Origin: Micropterix aruncella
Lineage: Eukaryota > Arthropoda > Insecta > Lepidoptera > Micropterigidae
Direction of reading: 5' to 3'
Length of the DNA stretch: 64,000 nucleotides
Assembly: GCA_944548615.1 (NCBI GenBank)
Contig: OX155961.1
Coordinates: 31,450,204-31,514,203 of the forward strand
A program made the translations under genes and the position numbers. Below the pieces are notes generated by a model. The model was not told the DNA's origin. It did no database searches and saw only the letters and a program-made list of their open reading frames with translations. Below, piece by piece: positions 11,183-21,725 of this stretch. Every line of letters begins with the position of its first letter. Position 1 is the first letter of the stretch.

Positions 11183-11327
11183 AAAAGTCTTCCCTTAACC
11201 AGGTTTCAGTTAAAATGATTAAATCGTAATCGCATTGCAAGACGTTGGTTAAAAACGAATGAGACTTAGTGCGTAATCCCCTCACGTTCTGGTAATAGAT
11301 TGATAATGATTTAAGTTTGTAATCCAT
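11139..11327 (-). pseudogene. N-terminus of LINE ORF2 endonuclease, separated by frameshift
   Basis: The 62 residues include YYQNVRGLRTK (about 11-21) and TETWL (about 40-44), the two first motifs of the AP-like endonuclease, with the catalytic Glu in TETWL. It then runs into a stop. The next frame (8396-11182) carries on with the glycine-rich GGGMLIAV motif, so a single insertion or deletion near 11143-11150 separates them. The Met at the 5' end is a plausible true start of the protein because the NVRGL motif normally lies very near the N-terminus. Confidence 0.8.
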
Positions 11328-11854
11328 AATAGTATTGTCTTAAAATAAACAGACAATAAAAAGGTGATAAATTGAATAAAGCTGAAACGTCAAATAACTT
11401 CTTCAAACGAGAATATTTTATGCAGTATACAAATAACAAGAAAAGTAATAAGCTATATGGCAGTGCATACAGATTAATACTATAATTAAAAAACACTAAA
11501 TTAATAATATTCAAAAGGGCGAGATACTTGTGGACAAGAGAGTGTTCGTTGTTGCAATTTATTGTAATAAAAACAAAATAAGCCTCAACTGTTAGTGAGG
11601 ATGAAACATAATACACTGACAAAATTGAGGTAGACAAATAAGAAGAGGAAATAGATACCCAAGTAATTGTTGAAAATACAGGGAATTGTTTAACATTTAA
11701 CACAGTAGCTAGTCACTTAATTTTATGAAGATCGGATTCGTTTGAAATTCGGATGATGTTCGAGGTTTCATTTTTTCGGAGAAGTATCTTGCAATCTTTA
11801 ACCCACAGATAGGAGTAGTTGTTTTCGACCTTTAGTTCAATATTAATATTTAAT

Positions 11855-11920
11855 AACATTGCCTATGAATGGCTTTTATAAAGGACTGGTTGATTATAAA
11901 ATAACTACAATAACAACTGG
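11855..11920 (+). repeat. right part of the GCCGGCGAAATG-core repeat
   Basis: TAATAACATTGCCTATGAATG followed by TTTTATAAAGGACTGGTTGATT corresponds to the right half of the repeat at 31797-31945 (ATAATAAGATTGATAATGAATG, TTTATAAAGTACTGATT). It is separated from its left half at 8030-8185 by the LINE. Confidence 0.5.
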
Positions 11921-12110
11921 GTGCACATCCGGAGTCTCGCGGTAAGGCTTTGGCTTCTTACTGGGGAGTGTCGTAACTAGACAGTGGACTGTTTCCTTCC
12001 AAAGCCTTCTACACTTATCTCACGGGAGATAGAACAATCAATATTGTTAAAACTTTCTGAGGTGACGGGTCCGCCTGTTGTAGTTAAAACTTTCAACTAT
12101 CTGTCTATCT
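11921..12110 (+). mobile_element. family X retroposon, 5'-truncated copy
   Basis: It contains the last third of family X: TCTCGCGGTAAGGC, AGACAGTGGACTGTTT, CTTCTACACTTATCTCACGG, the AAC(A/G)AT...TTGTTAAAACTTTCTGAGG hairpin block and the terminal GGTGACGGGTCCGCCTGTTG. The 5' two thirds are missing. It is adjacent to the repeat at 11855-11920, as at 31.9 kb. Confidence 0.65.
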
Positions 12111-12179
12111 ATCGCATTTTAATGTGCTAGATAATACTCAAAAGTGCGATTCAGCAACCCTTACCCGACGGAGAAATTC

Positions 12180-12290
12180 AGGTGGAGCTGATAAGATCGA
12201 TGGCGATATTTATAACAATTTATTTGGCCACCTATAATAACGTTGATAATTCATGTTTTTTTTTATAAAGGACTCATTGATTAAAAAAAA
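12180..12290 (+). repeat. third copy of the AATTTATTTGGCCA repeat
   Basis: GAGCTGATAAGATCGATGG, ACAATTTATTTGGCCACC, TATAATAACGTTGATAATTC and TTTTATAAAGGACTCATTGATT match the order seen at 31840-31935. Confidence 0.55.
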
Positions 12291-12299
12291 ACAATAATT

Positions 12300-12670
12300 T
12301 AACCAATGATAAGAGTAATAACACTTAATTATTAGTGTCATCTATTGCATTTTTTATATAGGCTAATGACATCACAGAAGTACTAATGAGAGATAGAATG
12401 CCATCTATTAGTCTATCAATATTAGAAGTGAGTAATTATGACGTATTAAAAGCTGTATAATATTAAAATAGATCTAGAAAAAATCGTTTTTTTTAATTAT
12501 AATATAATATTATTTTATTTCAAGATAGGATGCGGTATACGTGTTTAGAGCGTTATCTAAAGCGCGCGCCATACTTTTATACCACAAATATTTTTTTGGA
12601 ATATTAGTGCCATCTACACGTTGCGTTTCGTAGTAAAATCCAAGTTGCTAAATCCTTGTACGAAATTGAT
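12300..12670 (+). repeat. interspersed repeat, inverted copy at 51490-51720
   Basis: CGTGTTTAGAGCGTTATCTA, AAGCGCGCGCCATACT, a GCCATCTACACGTTGCG block and TTTCGTAGTAAAA recur in reverse complement at 51560-51700. No coding or inverted ends were seen. Confidence 0.5.
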
Positions 12671-12743
12671 CAATCTAATATGCTATATAATCGATGATGA
12701 AATATACGGGGGAACCTTGTTTGTTTCGTATGGGCCCATGTAG

Positions 12744-12852
12744 CGTCCGAAGCCACGTTGATACCGGTTCTCCTCGTTGTTACCGAAGTTAAGCAGCGTC
12801 GGGCGCGGTCAATACTGATATGGGTGACCGCCTGAGTGTTTGACTGCCTGAT
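12744..12852 (+). pseudogene. 5S rRNA-like sequence (pseudogene or 5S-derived SINE head)
   Basis: The words CACGTTGATACCGGTTCTC, ACCGAAGTTAAGCAGCGTCG, GGCGCGGTCAATACTGATATG and GGTGACCGCCTGAG lie in the right order and spacing for metazoan 5S rRNA, covering about the first 100 of its 120 nt, including the internal promoter region. Differences such as CGTTGTTACCGAAG in place of CGATCACCGAAG, and a broken 3' end without the closing stem sequence, show that it is not a working gene. Because it stands alone between mobile elements it may be a retroposed 5S copy or the head of a SINE3-class element. Confidence 0.8.
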
Positions 12853-12944
12853 GCTACAAATGCCCACCTAGAAGATGGTGCCAATAGGCAACAAGGCGGG
12901 TTCCACAAAAAGGCATATGCCTTGTAGGTAAAAAAATGTGTTGA

Positions 12945-15815
12945 CTAATGCCAGTATTGCAGCAGAGTAAAACTGGTTATAAAGAATATCGTACAGAAAT
13001 GCAATGTCAGCTGCAAGGTATTTAAATTGTGATATTTTAGGCTTTCCTCATACAACTCAGATACAAGCTGTTCGCGGTAGTTCATTCTCCCCGCGATTTT
13101 TTTTTTGAGTTTTTCGATTCGGTTCTTATTTACGAAGTAATGTGGACTCCATATGCTGCACGTAAATTCAGTGATACTGCGGACACAATAAAATGTTTTC
13201 ACAGCAAGTGGGTTTTTAAACAGCTCGCAAGTTCGGAAAACAAAACCTAACATTTTGTTCGCTTTCTCAATGATTGTGTCAATGTGCTCAACGCCCGTTA
13301 ACCCTGTAACCAATATTACCCCGACATCCCGAATTGCCCATTCATTTGTCCCGCCAGAAACCATTTCAAATTTGCCGCGCACCGTATTGCCATCGCGCGA
13401 GGTATTACCAATGGAGTCAGATATAAATGTGACGTAATTTTTACGGATGTATTCGCCGATGAGGATAGAGCACGTCGATCCGCCCAAACAATATAAATAG
13501 GATCACATCATTGCGTTTTCCTCCTTTCAGCCTCTTGTTGAAACCATTATCGGTACGCACACCACGCACCACCAACAGTGGTCATTGATTATCTACAACG
13601 GTCCACACAGTCGCGGTAAAGGAGTAACTAAATTATAATCAAAAGTCGTTTTGCGAAATAATGTGTCACTGTGCGCGAAGGCCGTTAACCCTGTAACCAA
13701 TATTACCCCGACATCCCGAATGGCCCATTCATTTGTCCCGCCAGAAACCATTTCAAATTTGCCGAGCACCGTATTGCCACCGCGCGAGGTATTACCAATG
13801 GAGTCAGATATAAATGTGACGTAATTTTTACGGATGTATTCGCCGATGAGGATAGAGCACGTCGATCCGCCCAAACAATATCAATAGAATCATTAACCGA
13901 ACAGCATCATTGCGTTTTCCTTCTTTCAGCCTCTTGTTGAAACTATTATCGGTACGCACACCACGCACCACCAACAGTGGTCATTGATTATCTACAACGG
14001 TCCACACAGTCGCGGTAAAGGAGTAACTAAATTATAATAAAAAGTCGTTTTGCGAAATAATGTGTCAATGTGCGCGAAGGCCGTTAACCCTGTAACCAAT
14101 ATTACCCCGACATCCCGAATAGCCCATTCATTTGTCCCGCCAGAAACCATTTCAAATTTGCCGCGCACCGTATTGCCATCGCGCGAGGTATTACCAATGG
14201 AGTCAGATATAAATGTGACGTAATTTTTACGGATGTATTCGCCGATGAGGATAGAGCACGTCGATCCGCCCAAACAATATCAATAGAATGATTAACCGAA
14301 CAGCATCATTGCGTTTTCCTTCTTTCAGCCTCTTGTTGAAACTATTATCGGTACGCACACCACGCACCACCAACAGTGGTCATTGATTATCTACAACGGT
14401 CCACACAGTCGCGGTAAAGGAGTAACTAAATTATAATAAAAAGTCGTTTTGCGAAATAATGTGTCAATGTGCGCGAAGGCCGTTAACCCTGTAACCAATA
14501 TTACCCCGACATCCCGAATGGCCCATTCATTTGTCCCGCCAGAAACCATTTCAAATTTGCCGCGCACCGTATTGCCACCGCGCTAGGTATTACCAATGGA
14601 GTCAGATATAAATGTGACGAAATTTTTACGGATGTATTCGCCGATGAGGATAGAGCACGTCGATCCGCCCAAACAATATCAATAGAATCATTAACCGAAC
14701 AGCATCATTGCGTTTTCCTCCTTTCAGCCTCTTGTTGAAACCATTATCAGTACGCACACCACGCACCACCAACAGTGGTCATTGATTATCTACAACGGTC
14801 CACACAGTCGCGGTAAAGGAGTAACTAAATTATAATCAAAAGTCGTTTTGCGAAATAATGTGTCAATGTGCGCGAAGGCCGTTAACCCTGTAACCAATAT
14901 TACCCCGACATCCCGAATGGCCCATTCATTTGTCCCGCCAGAAACCATTTCAAATTTGCCGCGCACCGTATTGCCATCGCGCGAGGTATTACCAATGGAG
15001 TCAGATATAAATGTGACGTAATTTTTACGGATGTATTCGCCGATGAGGATAGAGCACGTCGATCCGCCCAAACAATATCAATAGAATCATTAACCGAACA
15101 GCATCATTGCGTTTTCCTCCTTTCAGCCTCTTGTTGAAACCATTATCGGTACGCACACCACGCACTACCAACAGTGGTCATTGATTATCTACAACGGTCC
15201 ACACAGTCGCGGTAAAGGAGTAAATAAATTATAATCAAAAGTCGTTTTGCGAAATAATGTGTCAATGTGCGCGAAGGCCGTTAACCCTGTAACCAATATT
15301 ACCCCGACATCCCGAATGGCCCATTCATTTGTCCCGCCAGAAACCATTTCAAATTTGCCGCGCACCGTATTGCCATCGCGCGAGGTATTACCAATGGAGT
15401 CAGATATAAATGTGACGTAATTTTTATGGATGTATTCGCCGATGAGGATAGAGCACGTCGATCCGCCCAAAAAATATCAATAGGATCATTAACCGAACAG
15501 CATCATTGCGTTTCCTCCTTTCAGCCTCTTGTTGAAACCATTATCGGTACGCACACCACGCACCACGAACAGTGGTCATTGATTATCTACAGCGGTCCAC
15601 ACAGTCGCGGTAAAGGAGTAACTAAATTATAATCAAAAGTCGTTTTGCGAAATAATGTGTTGGTCGGTTCCGAGATAATAGCCATGGTTGACCCGCAGAG
15701 TACTTCTGGTGAATGAAATCGTGTGCACTTGGCTGTATTGAGGTCTAGTTTATTCATCTCGCAATATCGATGGAGGCTGTCGAGATTCCGTTTAATGGAC
15801 GCTGTCGGCTTCATT
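12945..15815 (-). pseudogene. LINE reverse-transcriptase remnant interrupted by a tandem array
   Basis: On the minus strand 15815-15660 encodes RNLDSLHRYCEMNKLDLNTAKC, typical of the palm/thumb part downstream of the catalytic motif. On the far side of the array, 13277-12945 continues with VEHIDTIIEKANKMLGFVFR and then TEFTCSIWSPHYFVNKNRIEK, the standard C-terminal RT region of jockey/CR1-group LINEs. Between them lies a 2.4-kb tandem array whose unit itself ends with AIRDVGVILVTGLT, the IRDLGVILDSKL motif. No catalytic YADD remains. The remnant is inactive. Confidence 0.75.
13278..15659. repeat. 399-bp tandem array, about six units, inside a LINE remnant
   Basis: The landmark CATTCATTTGTCCCGCCAG and the adjoining ATGGAGTCAGATATAAATGT repeat about every 399 bp (387 for the first interval), with unit ends near 13487, 13874, 14273, 14671, 15071 and 15470. 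Units differ by only a few substitutions, such as an in-frame stop in the fourth unit (CGCGCTAGG). On the minus strand most units keep a 93-codon open frame starting MGGSTCSILIGEYI, which is explained by high identity rather than by selection. Low divergence points to recent amplification or ongoing unequal exchange. Confidence 0.9.
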
Positions 15816-15849
15816 TTTACAAGCTTTTATTTACCTTGCAATGTATGTT

Positions 15850-17140
15850 ACTTAGTATGTATGTTTGTTTAGGTCAAATCTTGCAAGCTGAATTAGAACC
15901 AATAACAATTCCTTTTATTTTATGCAGTTGAAATTTACAGGTTGGTTCAGTTCCGATGATAATAAATTTTTGTGGTAAGCATGACGTAATTTTACAACCA
16001 GGATCAGCTCCCGTCGAGGCTACTTTTTCACAGTCACCAGCACAGCCACACAATCTTGTATATGCAACTAGGGTTGTCGACTACAGCGAGCGAGCCCGTC
16101 ACTTTAGGAAGTTTTAACGATTAGTCGTCCTATCTCCCTGGAATGAGCGCAGAAGACTTGAACAAAACAGTCCACCGTCTAGCTCCGCTACAAACTTGTA
16201 AGAGGCCAACGCCTTAACCGCGAGATAGCCAGGAGTGTTACCCAGCGGGCTTACACTCACGCCCTTCTTACAATTGCGACCAGATTAATCCAGTCTCTCG
16301 ATTGATTACGAGTTCGATGTCGCTTGCGCGGTCCTCTCCCTTACGAAGCGGTGAAACGGTGTATACCGAATCTATCGCGGACCACGGCATCCTTTGCCCG
16401 GCTGTTTACCCAGGATCGGGTATCCGATGGTCGTTTCAAGATCAGTCACCGTAAGGTCCACAACCACCCCCGCTCTATAGGAAACAGTACTGCTTCCAGA
16501 CTCCCCCGACTGCGCAGAGTGCGCAATCGATTGGCAAATGCCACACGGTGCGCAGACCGTCCAGGAGCGCCAGAAGGTTGATTCCCAGGGGAAACTAGCC
16601 GTAAGGCCAGAGTCCTACCCAGGCTCGCACTTCATGCGTGGAGGCCGTCGGATAGGTGTTGACCCGTGAGTATAACCAACCCTGAACAGAATGGGTCTTC
16701 GTTGCCAACTTGTATACGCATTCAATTATGATAGCCCGTTTTAAATTTTACCATGACATGGCTGCTGCCGCCGGGATTAACTCCCGACGAGGGGACTCCT
16801 CAACGGTCAACAGCACAGAAATGAAATTTTGTAATCGCATTCAATTTGAATAGCCAGTTCTAAATGTCACCGCGACAGGGCTGCTGCGCATAGGGTTGGC
16901 TTCCAACGAGGGGACTCAATTAACGGTCAACAGTACAGAAACGAAATTTTGTATAGGCATTCAATTATGACAGCCAGTTCTATGTTTCACAGCAACAGGG
17001 CTGCTGCACCCAGGGTTGGCTTTCAACGAGGAGACTCCTCAACGGTCGACAGCATAAAAACGAAATTTTGTATACGCATTCATTTTATGATAGCCCTAAG
17101 TTTCACAGCGACAGGGCTGCTGCACCCAGGGTTGGCTCGG
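15850..17140. repeat. minisatellite of about 118 bp, split by family X
   Basis: A unit with TTTTGTATACGCATTCAATTA, TGATAGCC, ACAGGGCTGCTGC, GGGTTGGCTTCCAACGAGG, GGACTCCTCAACGGTC and AACAGCACAGAAA occurs about four times from 16690 to 17140. A diverged unit (CCAGGATCAGCTCCCGTCG, CAGTCACCAGCACAGCCA, CTTGTATATGCA) lies at 15990-16068, to the left of the family X insertion, showing that the insertion split the array. Confidence 0.8.
16069..16691 (-). mobile_element. family X retroposon, near full-length, in the minisatellite
   Basis: From the plus side it begins GGTTGTCGACTACAGCGAGCG and ends with GGGTGTTGACCCGTGAG type sequence and GGGTCTTCGTTGCCAA. The sense strand, defined by the constant 3' end CGCCCGCTGTAGTCGAC, is minus. 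It is flanked by CTTGTATATGCA (left, in the minisatellite unit) and CTTGTATACGCA (right), an imperfect 12-bp target duplication. The antisense frame at 16324-16581 is shared by other copies of the same subfamily and is probably not a gene. Confidence 0.8.
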
Positions 17141-17204
17141 GACAGAGCATTTTAATAAAAGCTTGTTTTTAAAAATGTGTTTTTACTGTTAAATTATGTA
17201 CTAT

Positions 17205-18606
17205 CAATTCGTACCGCGGAATATCACTTCTCTCTGCTCCTGGTAAAGTGTTCGCCCGAATACTTTTAAACCGACTGATGACCCTGTCGGAGAGGATTCT
17301 ACCAGAAACCCAGTTCGGATTCCGTCCAGATCGAGGAACCTGTGAAGCTATCTTCTCCGTTCGTCAAATACAGGAAAAAAGCAGAGAACAGGGTCAAAAT
17401 CTGTACCTATGTTTTGTTGACCTAGAGAAGGCATTTGACAGCGTATCACGTGAAGCCCTGTGGAAGATTCTGGAAAAGGTTGGATGCACTGAGAAATTTG
17501 TCAGACTGATTCGACTTCTGCATGATGACATGGAATGCTGTGTGTCAGTCAACGGTGAACAAACAGGGTTCTTTCCTGTAAGCTGTGGCGTGAAACAAGG
17601 CTGCGTGCTTGCGCCTACCTTGTTTGCCTTATATTTCGCAGTTGTAGTCCGTGATGCTCTGCAACACATCTCAGAAGGTGTTAGAATTCGTTTTCGCACA
17701 GATGGCTCTCTTTTTAATCTGGCAAGACTTAAAGCCCACACAAAAGTATCATACGCCACGATAACGGATATAATGTATGCCGATGATCTATGCTTCGTAG
17801 CCGAAAACCCAGATGGCCTGCAAAGGTTAATGACTAACCTCGACGTGTCATGTAAGAACTTTGGCCTAAAAATCAGTGTGAAGAAAACCGAAGTGATGGC
17901 CAACACACTTAATCAAGAACCTGTATCTATTAAGCTCGGAGAGACTCCTCTGAAGCAAGTGGACAAATTCAAATACCTTGGTAGCACTATAACAGCAAAA
18001 TGTGACCTTGACTCTGAACTGAACGGGAGGATAGGAGCTGCTTCTGCGGCTTTCGGTAAACTCCGTAGCAAAGTCTTCAGCTCACACGACATCAAGCTGG
18101 GAACAAAAGTGTCTGTCTACATGGCGATCGTCCTCCCAAACCTCCTCTACTCGTCAGAGACATGGTGCCCATACCGAAAGCACATTCGCGCACTTGACAA
18201 ATTCCACCTTCGATGCCTACGCGACTTAATGAACATCAAGTGGTCGGACCGTGTGAGGAACACGGAAGTTCTTCGACGCGCTAAAGTCAGCGGAATAGAA
18301 GCATACATGATGCGACGACAGCTGAGATGGTGCGGACATGTCTCCCGTATGCCTGATGAGAGAGTGGCAAAGCGTATCTTTTACGCTGAACTAAAGAACG
18401 GCAAGCGGAAACAAGGCGGCCAGCTCCTCAGATACAAGGATACTCAGAAGAGGCATATGAAAAGGTGCAACATTGAACCCTTTCAGTGGGAGTGTAAAGC
18501 GAAAGATCGCCCAGGATGGAGACTGCTAGTGCAGGGCAATGTAGATGATTTTGAAAAGAAGAGGCTGCTCGACTTAGATGCCAAGCGCGACGAGCTAAAG
18601 GCCTGA
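17205..18606 (+). CDS. LINE reverse transcriptase (N-terminally truncated)
   Basis: From Met at 17248 the 452 residues cover fingers, palm and thumb of a non-LTR reverse transcriptase. [14 protein letters not shown] is at about 19-31, the first catalytic Asp in FVDLEKAFD at about 56-64, [13 protein letters not shown] at about 114-126 and the catalytic MYADD at about 176-180. The [17 protein letters not shown] segment follows, then [21 protein letters not shown] and a basic tail. This combination is typical of RTE-like or related LINEs that lack RNase H. The frame opens upstream of the Met without a start codon. It stops with TGA at 18604-18606 in front of an in-frame zinc-finger tail. The endonuclease is missing, so the copy cannot move by itself, although the RT core is intact. 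Confidence 0.85.
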
Positions 18607-18723
18607 CCACCGGCGGCCATAAAGTATAATTACGTCGATGGTGTCTTGACTTGCGCCAAATGTGCACGCACATTCAAAGCCAAGATCGGCTACATCAGTC
18701 ACCAGCAAAACCCCCAACAATAA
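18607..18723 (+). pseudogene. C-terminal zinc-finger tail of the LINE, after premature stop
   Basis: Directly in frame after the TGA the sequence reads [17 protein letters not shown] then [11 protein letters not shown] and a stop TAA. CAKC...(12 residues)...H is a C2H2-type finger with the last His lost. Such a finger ends many LINE polyproteins of this type, so the TGA is a premature stop of one codon. Confidence 0.65.
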
Positions 18724-18756
18724 ATAAAAAAAAAAATAAAAAAAAACAAAAAGAAT

Positions 18757-19498
18757 CTAGAATGCAATCGCTATGGCCGAATACGGCTAGAAGGATATAT
18801 ATGTACTATCAGCTAAAAGTAAATATTTTGTCTATGAAAAATCAATATCATTAATATACACCCGAAATAGTAGAAAATGATTAAATTTCATTACAATTTA
18901 ATCTGCGTATTTCTTTTGTCATATCATTTCAGATGATTATAATTAACGCAGTAAATGCTGATGGATTAATTATGTCCATATTTACGTGCATAAATAAATG
19001 CTAATTAAACCAATGTAGAGTTAAATTATTTATTCTCGTATCGATTATACCTGTATAATTAATAACAGAACGAACCAATCGGTGTTTTTGTCACATAAAT
19101 TCATAGATTCATTTATTTGGTAGTTATACCATATAACTTGTTATTTTAAGAACTGGCATCCTTTCAGATAGTGAATAAGTAAATAACACTAAACAAGATT
19201 ATTTTTTTAAAGTTCCTAATTTGTTTCTTTTAAATCATGAGAATTTCTTTTATATGAGATTATATTACACACATATACTAAGTCAGAAATAATCTACAAC
19301 TTTTTCGATGTAAGGGTTTGGTTGCCAACAAAATCATTTTTCATTTCTATATTGTGATATTATTTTTTTTGTCAGTCAATTTTTTTGGTGTATTTTTTAT
19401 TTCTTTGTGATGTACAGATTCACACACTGGTGGGATTACGGTTTATAAAATGACGCATGCATATACAGTAGTTGTAGTTATATTCAGAGCACACTGTG
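18757..19498. other. AT-rich spacer
   Basis: No gene or recognised repeat; several runs of A or T. Confidence 0.4.
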
Positions 19499-20065
19499 TA
19501 GTGGTCACCTACAACCGTCGCACCCGCCACCTCAGGAAGTTATAACGATATTGATCGTTCTTTCAACCGTGGCGCGAACGTAGACTTGGGGACAAAAACA
19601 GTCCACCGCGTAGCTAGGCCAACATGCCCGTGAGAACCCCTTCCTTACCGCCCGCCACTAGGAAGTGGAATAAGCGGGCAGCCTGACGCCCTCACTACCA
19701 GATTTGGCCAGATTTCTCCAACTTCCCGTCTGGTTGCAGATCCGAAGTCGCTTGCGCAGCCTTTGCCTGATGTTAGCCGTAATTCAGTTCGTATTTATCG
19801 CGGACCGTGGCGTTCTTTGCCCGTCTTTCACGTGGGATAGGGTGGCCATTGGGTCGCTTCAAGAGTGGCTGACAGTAGCTTAACGTCCACCCCCCGCTGC
19901 TTAGGAAACGTATAAGATCGTTTCTAGACCCCTTCAGTTATGCCCGTCAGTCGTTTGGCTGACGCCGCACGATGCGCAAATCGACTAGCAGCGCCCGAAG
20001 GTCATCCCACAGAGAAACTGATGCACCTGCCTTACCAGGTTCCACCCTCTTTGAGGAGGCTACTG
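19499..20065 (-). mobile_element. family X retroposon, diverged copy
   Basis: It contains CGCCACCTCAGGAAGTTATAACGATATTGATCGTTC, AGTCCACCGCGTAGCTAGGCC, TTTATCGCGGACCGTGGCG, CACCCCCCGCTGC and TTAGGAAACG in family X order on the plus strand, that is sense on the minus strand. The first 20 bases and the far end are diverged, so the ends are approximate. Confidence 0.65.
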
Positions 20066-21420
20066 GATAAGACTTAACCCGACAAATGACAGGCGTCCTT
20101 TTGGGGATGCAAGTTTTAATACACTGGAATGACAGGCGTCCACTTGGTCCAGTGATGACGACACGATGGAGGCCGTTTGCGTTTTGTAATTTGTCGCCAT
20201 TATTATCTTAATTGATTTACCAGATAAGGTTATAATGTTTTATATGTCAAATTTCAATGCGATCATTTTACAGTTCTTCTTTTTATGATCCGTATAGTGG
20301 TTTACAAGCTCACGCCCAAACTCACGTTTTTATCAAGGTCGTCGATTTTGCGCGCGAAAAGGTCGCGCGCGAATGGGACAGCTGAATTTTTACTCCGCGA
20401 GGAGAGGAGTTAAAAGGTAAGTTGAGCTATCGATCAGGTCTTAATAACGAGCGGAGATAACAAGCAGGTCTTAATAGCCCAACTACACAGAAACTGTAAG
20501 ATACCAAACCGTTAGCACTCAGAGCACAGATCAGAACATGATACATAAAAAACTCTTTTATTATCTTTTCCCCCTTGTACTTCTTCATTGTATCTCGCTG
20601 AATTCACGCTCAGCGGAGTCATCATACTTTAATATCACTCATGAAATTAAACTGATATAATAATTAAAATGTATTAGAGGAGACTCTGTTTATTTACCTT
20701 GTCATTTATTTAAATTTCTGGCCACGTCTTTCCTATTTCGTTAAATGAAAAAGTTATTAGCCGGCTTGTCTAGCGGACTCAGATCGTAGCATGTTCGCCA
20801 TTGTCCATGGATCCACAAATTATCTAGAAGTGCTTTTCATTTGATGAAGTTATTTATTATTTACTTTTATTTATCATTGAATAGTAATTAATATGGAGTA
20901 ATAATTTTAAATAATCTTTACTAAATAACACCTGTGCTAAGAAAGGTTTAGAGTAATTTTCTTGCTTACGTTGATATCCGGTATTTTTAAAATTTAAAGG
21001 TTATATTATTATATTATTTTTAAAAATCTAAATTTGCAAATGTGATTGCAACTTAATGAATGAAAAAAGTTTATGTTTTTAGAACTCTCACAGTCCCGGA
21101 AAAACTAAATGGCGGCTTTTCAGTCCCCCACTCATTGCAATATCCCAGGAAGAAAAACTTTCCGAGAAATATATAATTTGGGAAACGGCTTTTGATCACC
21201 TTCTTAGGTCATATACCCGTCCGTGATGCGGCCAAATCCCAAACCACAACCCCGCTTCAGTTAGGTAATTGTAATATTTACTTTCTTTGGCAAATTTATC
21301 TAAAGAAATGTCAATTTTCTAGTTATCGTGTTTTAATCGTAAGTCATTCCATTATAACAGTAGGTATGTAACACAAATAATAACAGTACAAACCAACAAT
21401 GACAGCAGTTCATAATAACA
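20066..21420. other. spacer without recognised feature
   Basis: The sequence includes a direct duplication of GACAGGCGTCC at 20087 and 20129, and GCGCGCGAA words at 20350-20375. No gene is evident. Confidence 0.35.
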
Positions 21421-21429
21421 TCTGATAAT

Positions 21430-21505
21430 ACTGACCCTCGAAATAGTCAATATTCAATATAGTCAATATTCAATATAGTCAATATTCAATATAGTCAATA
21501 ATCTT
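21430..21505. repeat. short tandem repeat, 18-bp unit
   Basis: TCAATATTCAATATAG is repeated about three times between 21447 and 21500. Confidence 0.7.
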
Positions 21506-21509
21506 TTAT

Positions 21510-21725
21510 TCATCCAAAATTGCAAATATGTCATAACCCTAATTGTTTAAAACACAATGATCAAAATAAAAATGTAGCAAATAATTCCTTTTTTTCAAAT
21601 CAATGAAATAATAATAAAAATAACTAAAATTCAGATAAAATAAAAGATAAATGCTCAAAAATGTCATACGTAAAGCAATAATAATAATCAATAATCAAAT
21701 ATTATCAACTTATTTTTACAGGATT
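21510..21725 (+). repeat. AT-rich repeat also present at 35680-36600
   Basis: The order CATAACCCTAATTGTTTAAA, ACACAATGATCAAAATA, AATGTAGCAAATAATTCC, AGATAAATGCTCAA, AATCAAATATTATCAA matches 35708-36590, where the second half has been pushed away by an (AT)n tract and a LINE tail. Confidence 0.6.

Larger units (their letters stand above)
8186..11850 (-). mobile_element. near-complete jockey/CR1-type LINE retrotransposon
   Basis: A 27-nt poly-T run (8186-8212) is the poly-A tail of a minus-strand element. Reading leftwards from the 5' side there are about 520 bp of leader, an endonuclease-reverse transcriptase frame with a single frameshift (11327 to 8396) and a 3' UTR of about 180 bp. No ORF1 is present, so the copy is 5'-truncated or of a one-ORF design. 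The 5' limit at about 11850 is placed where the interrupted host repeat resumes. I could not see an exact target duplication. Confidence 0.75.
17200..18756 (+). mobile_element. 5'-truncated LINE with poly-A tail
   Basis: The coding frame is already open at 17205 ([18 protein letters not shown]), without an endonuclease, so the copy is truncated in the reverse transcriptase fingers region. It ends with an A-rich tail at 18717-18756. I could not identify a target duplication. Confidence 0.75.

Noticed and set aside
11311..11703. Minus-strand frame of 130 codons as LINE ORF1
   Set aside because: Hydrophobic, Ser/Tyr-rich and AT-driven with no finger, coiled coil or RNA-binding pattern; more likely 5' UTR.
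13278..15659. The array as a CRISPR-like or multi-gene cluster
   Set aside because: The unit is 399 bp with no spacer pattern, in an animal genome, and its open frame is part of a LINE relic.
16324..16581. A shared 60-85 residue frame starting MRGPLPYEAV, also at 34572, 35034-35267 and 39588-39833
   Set aside because: It is open only in one family X subfamily and lies on the antisense strand; the other subfamily breaks it. High identity of young copies explains it.
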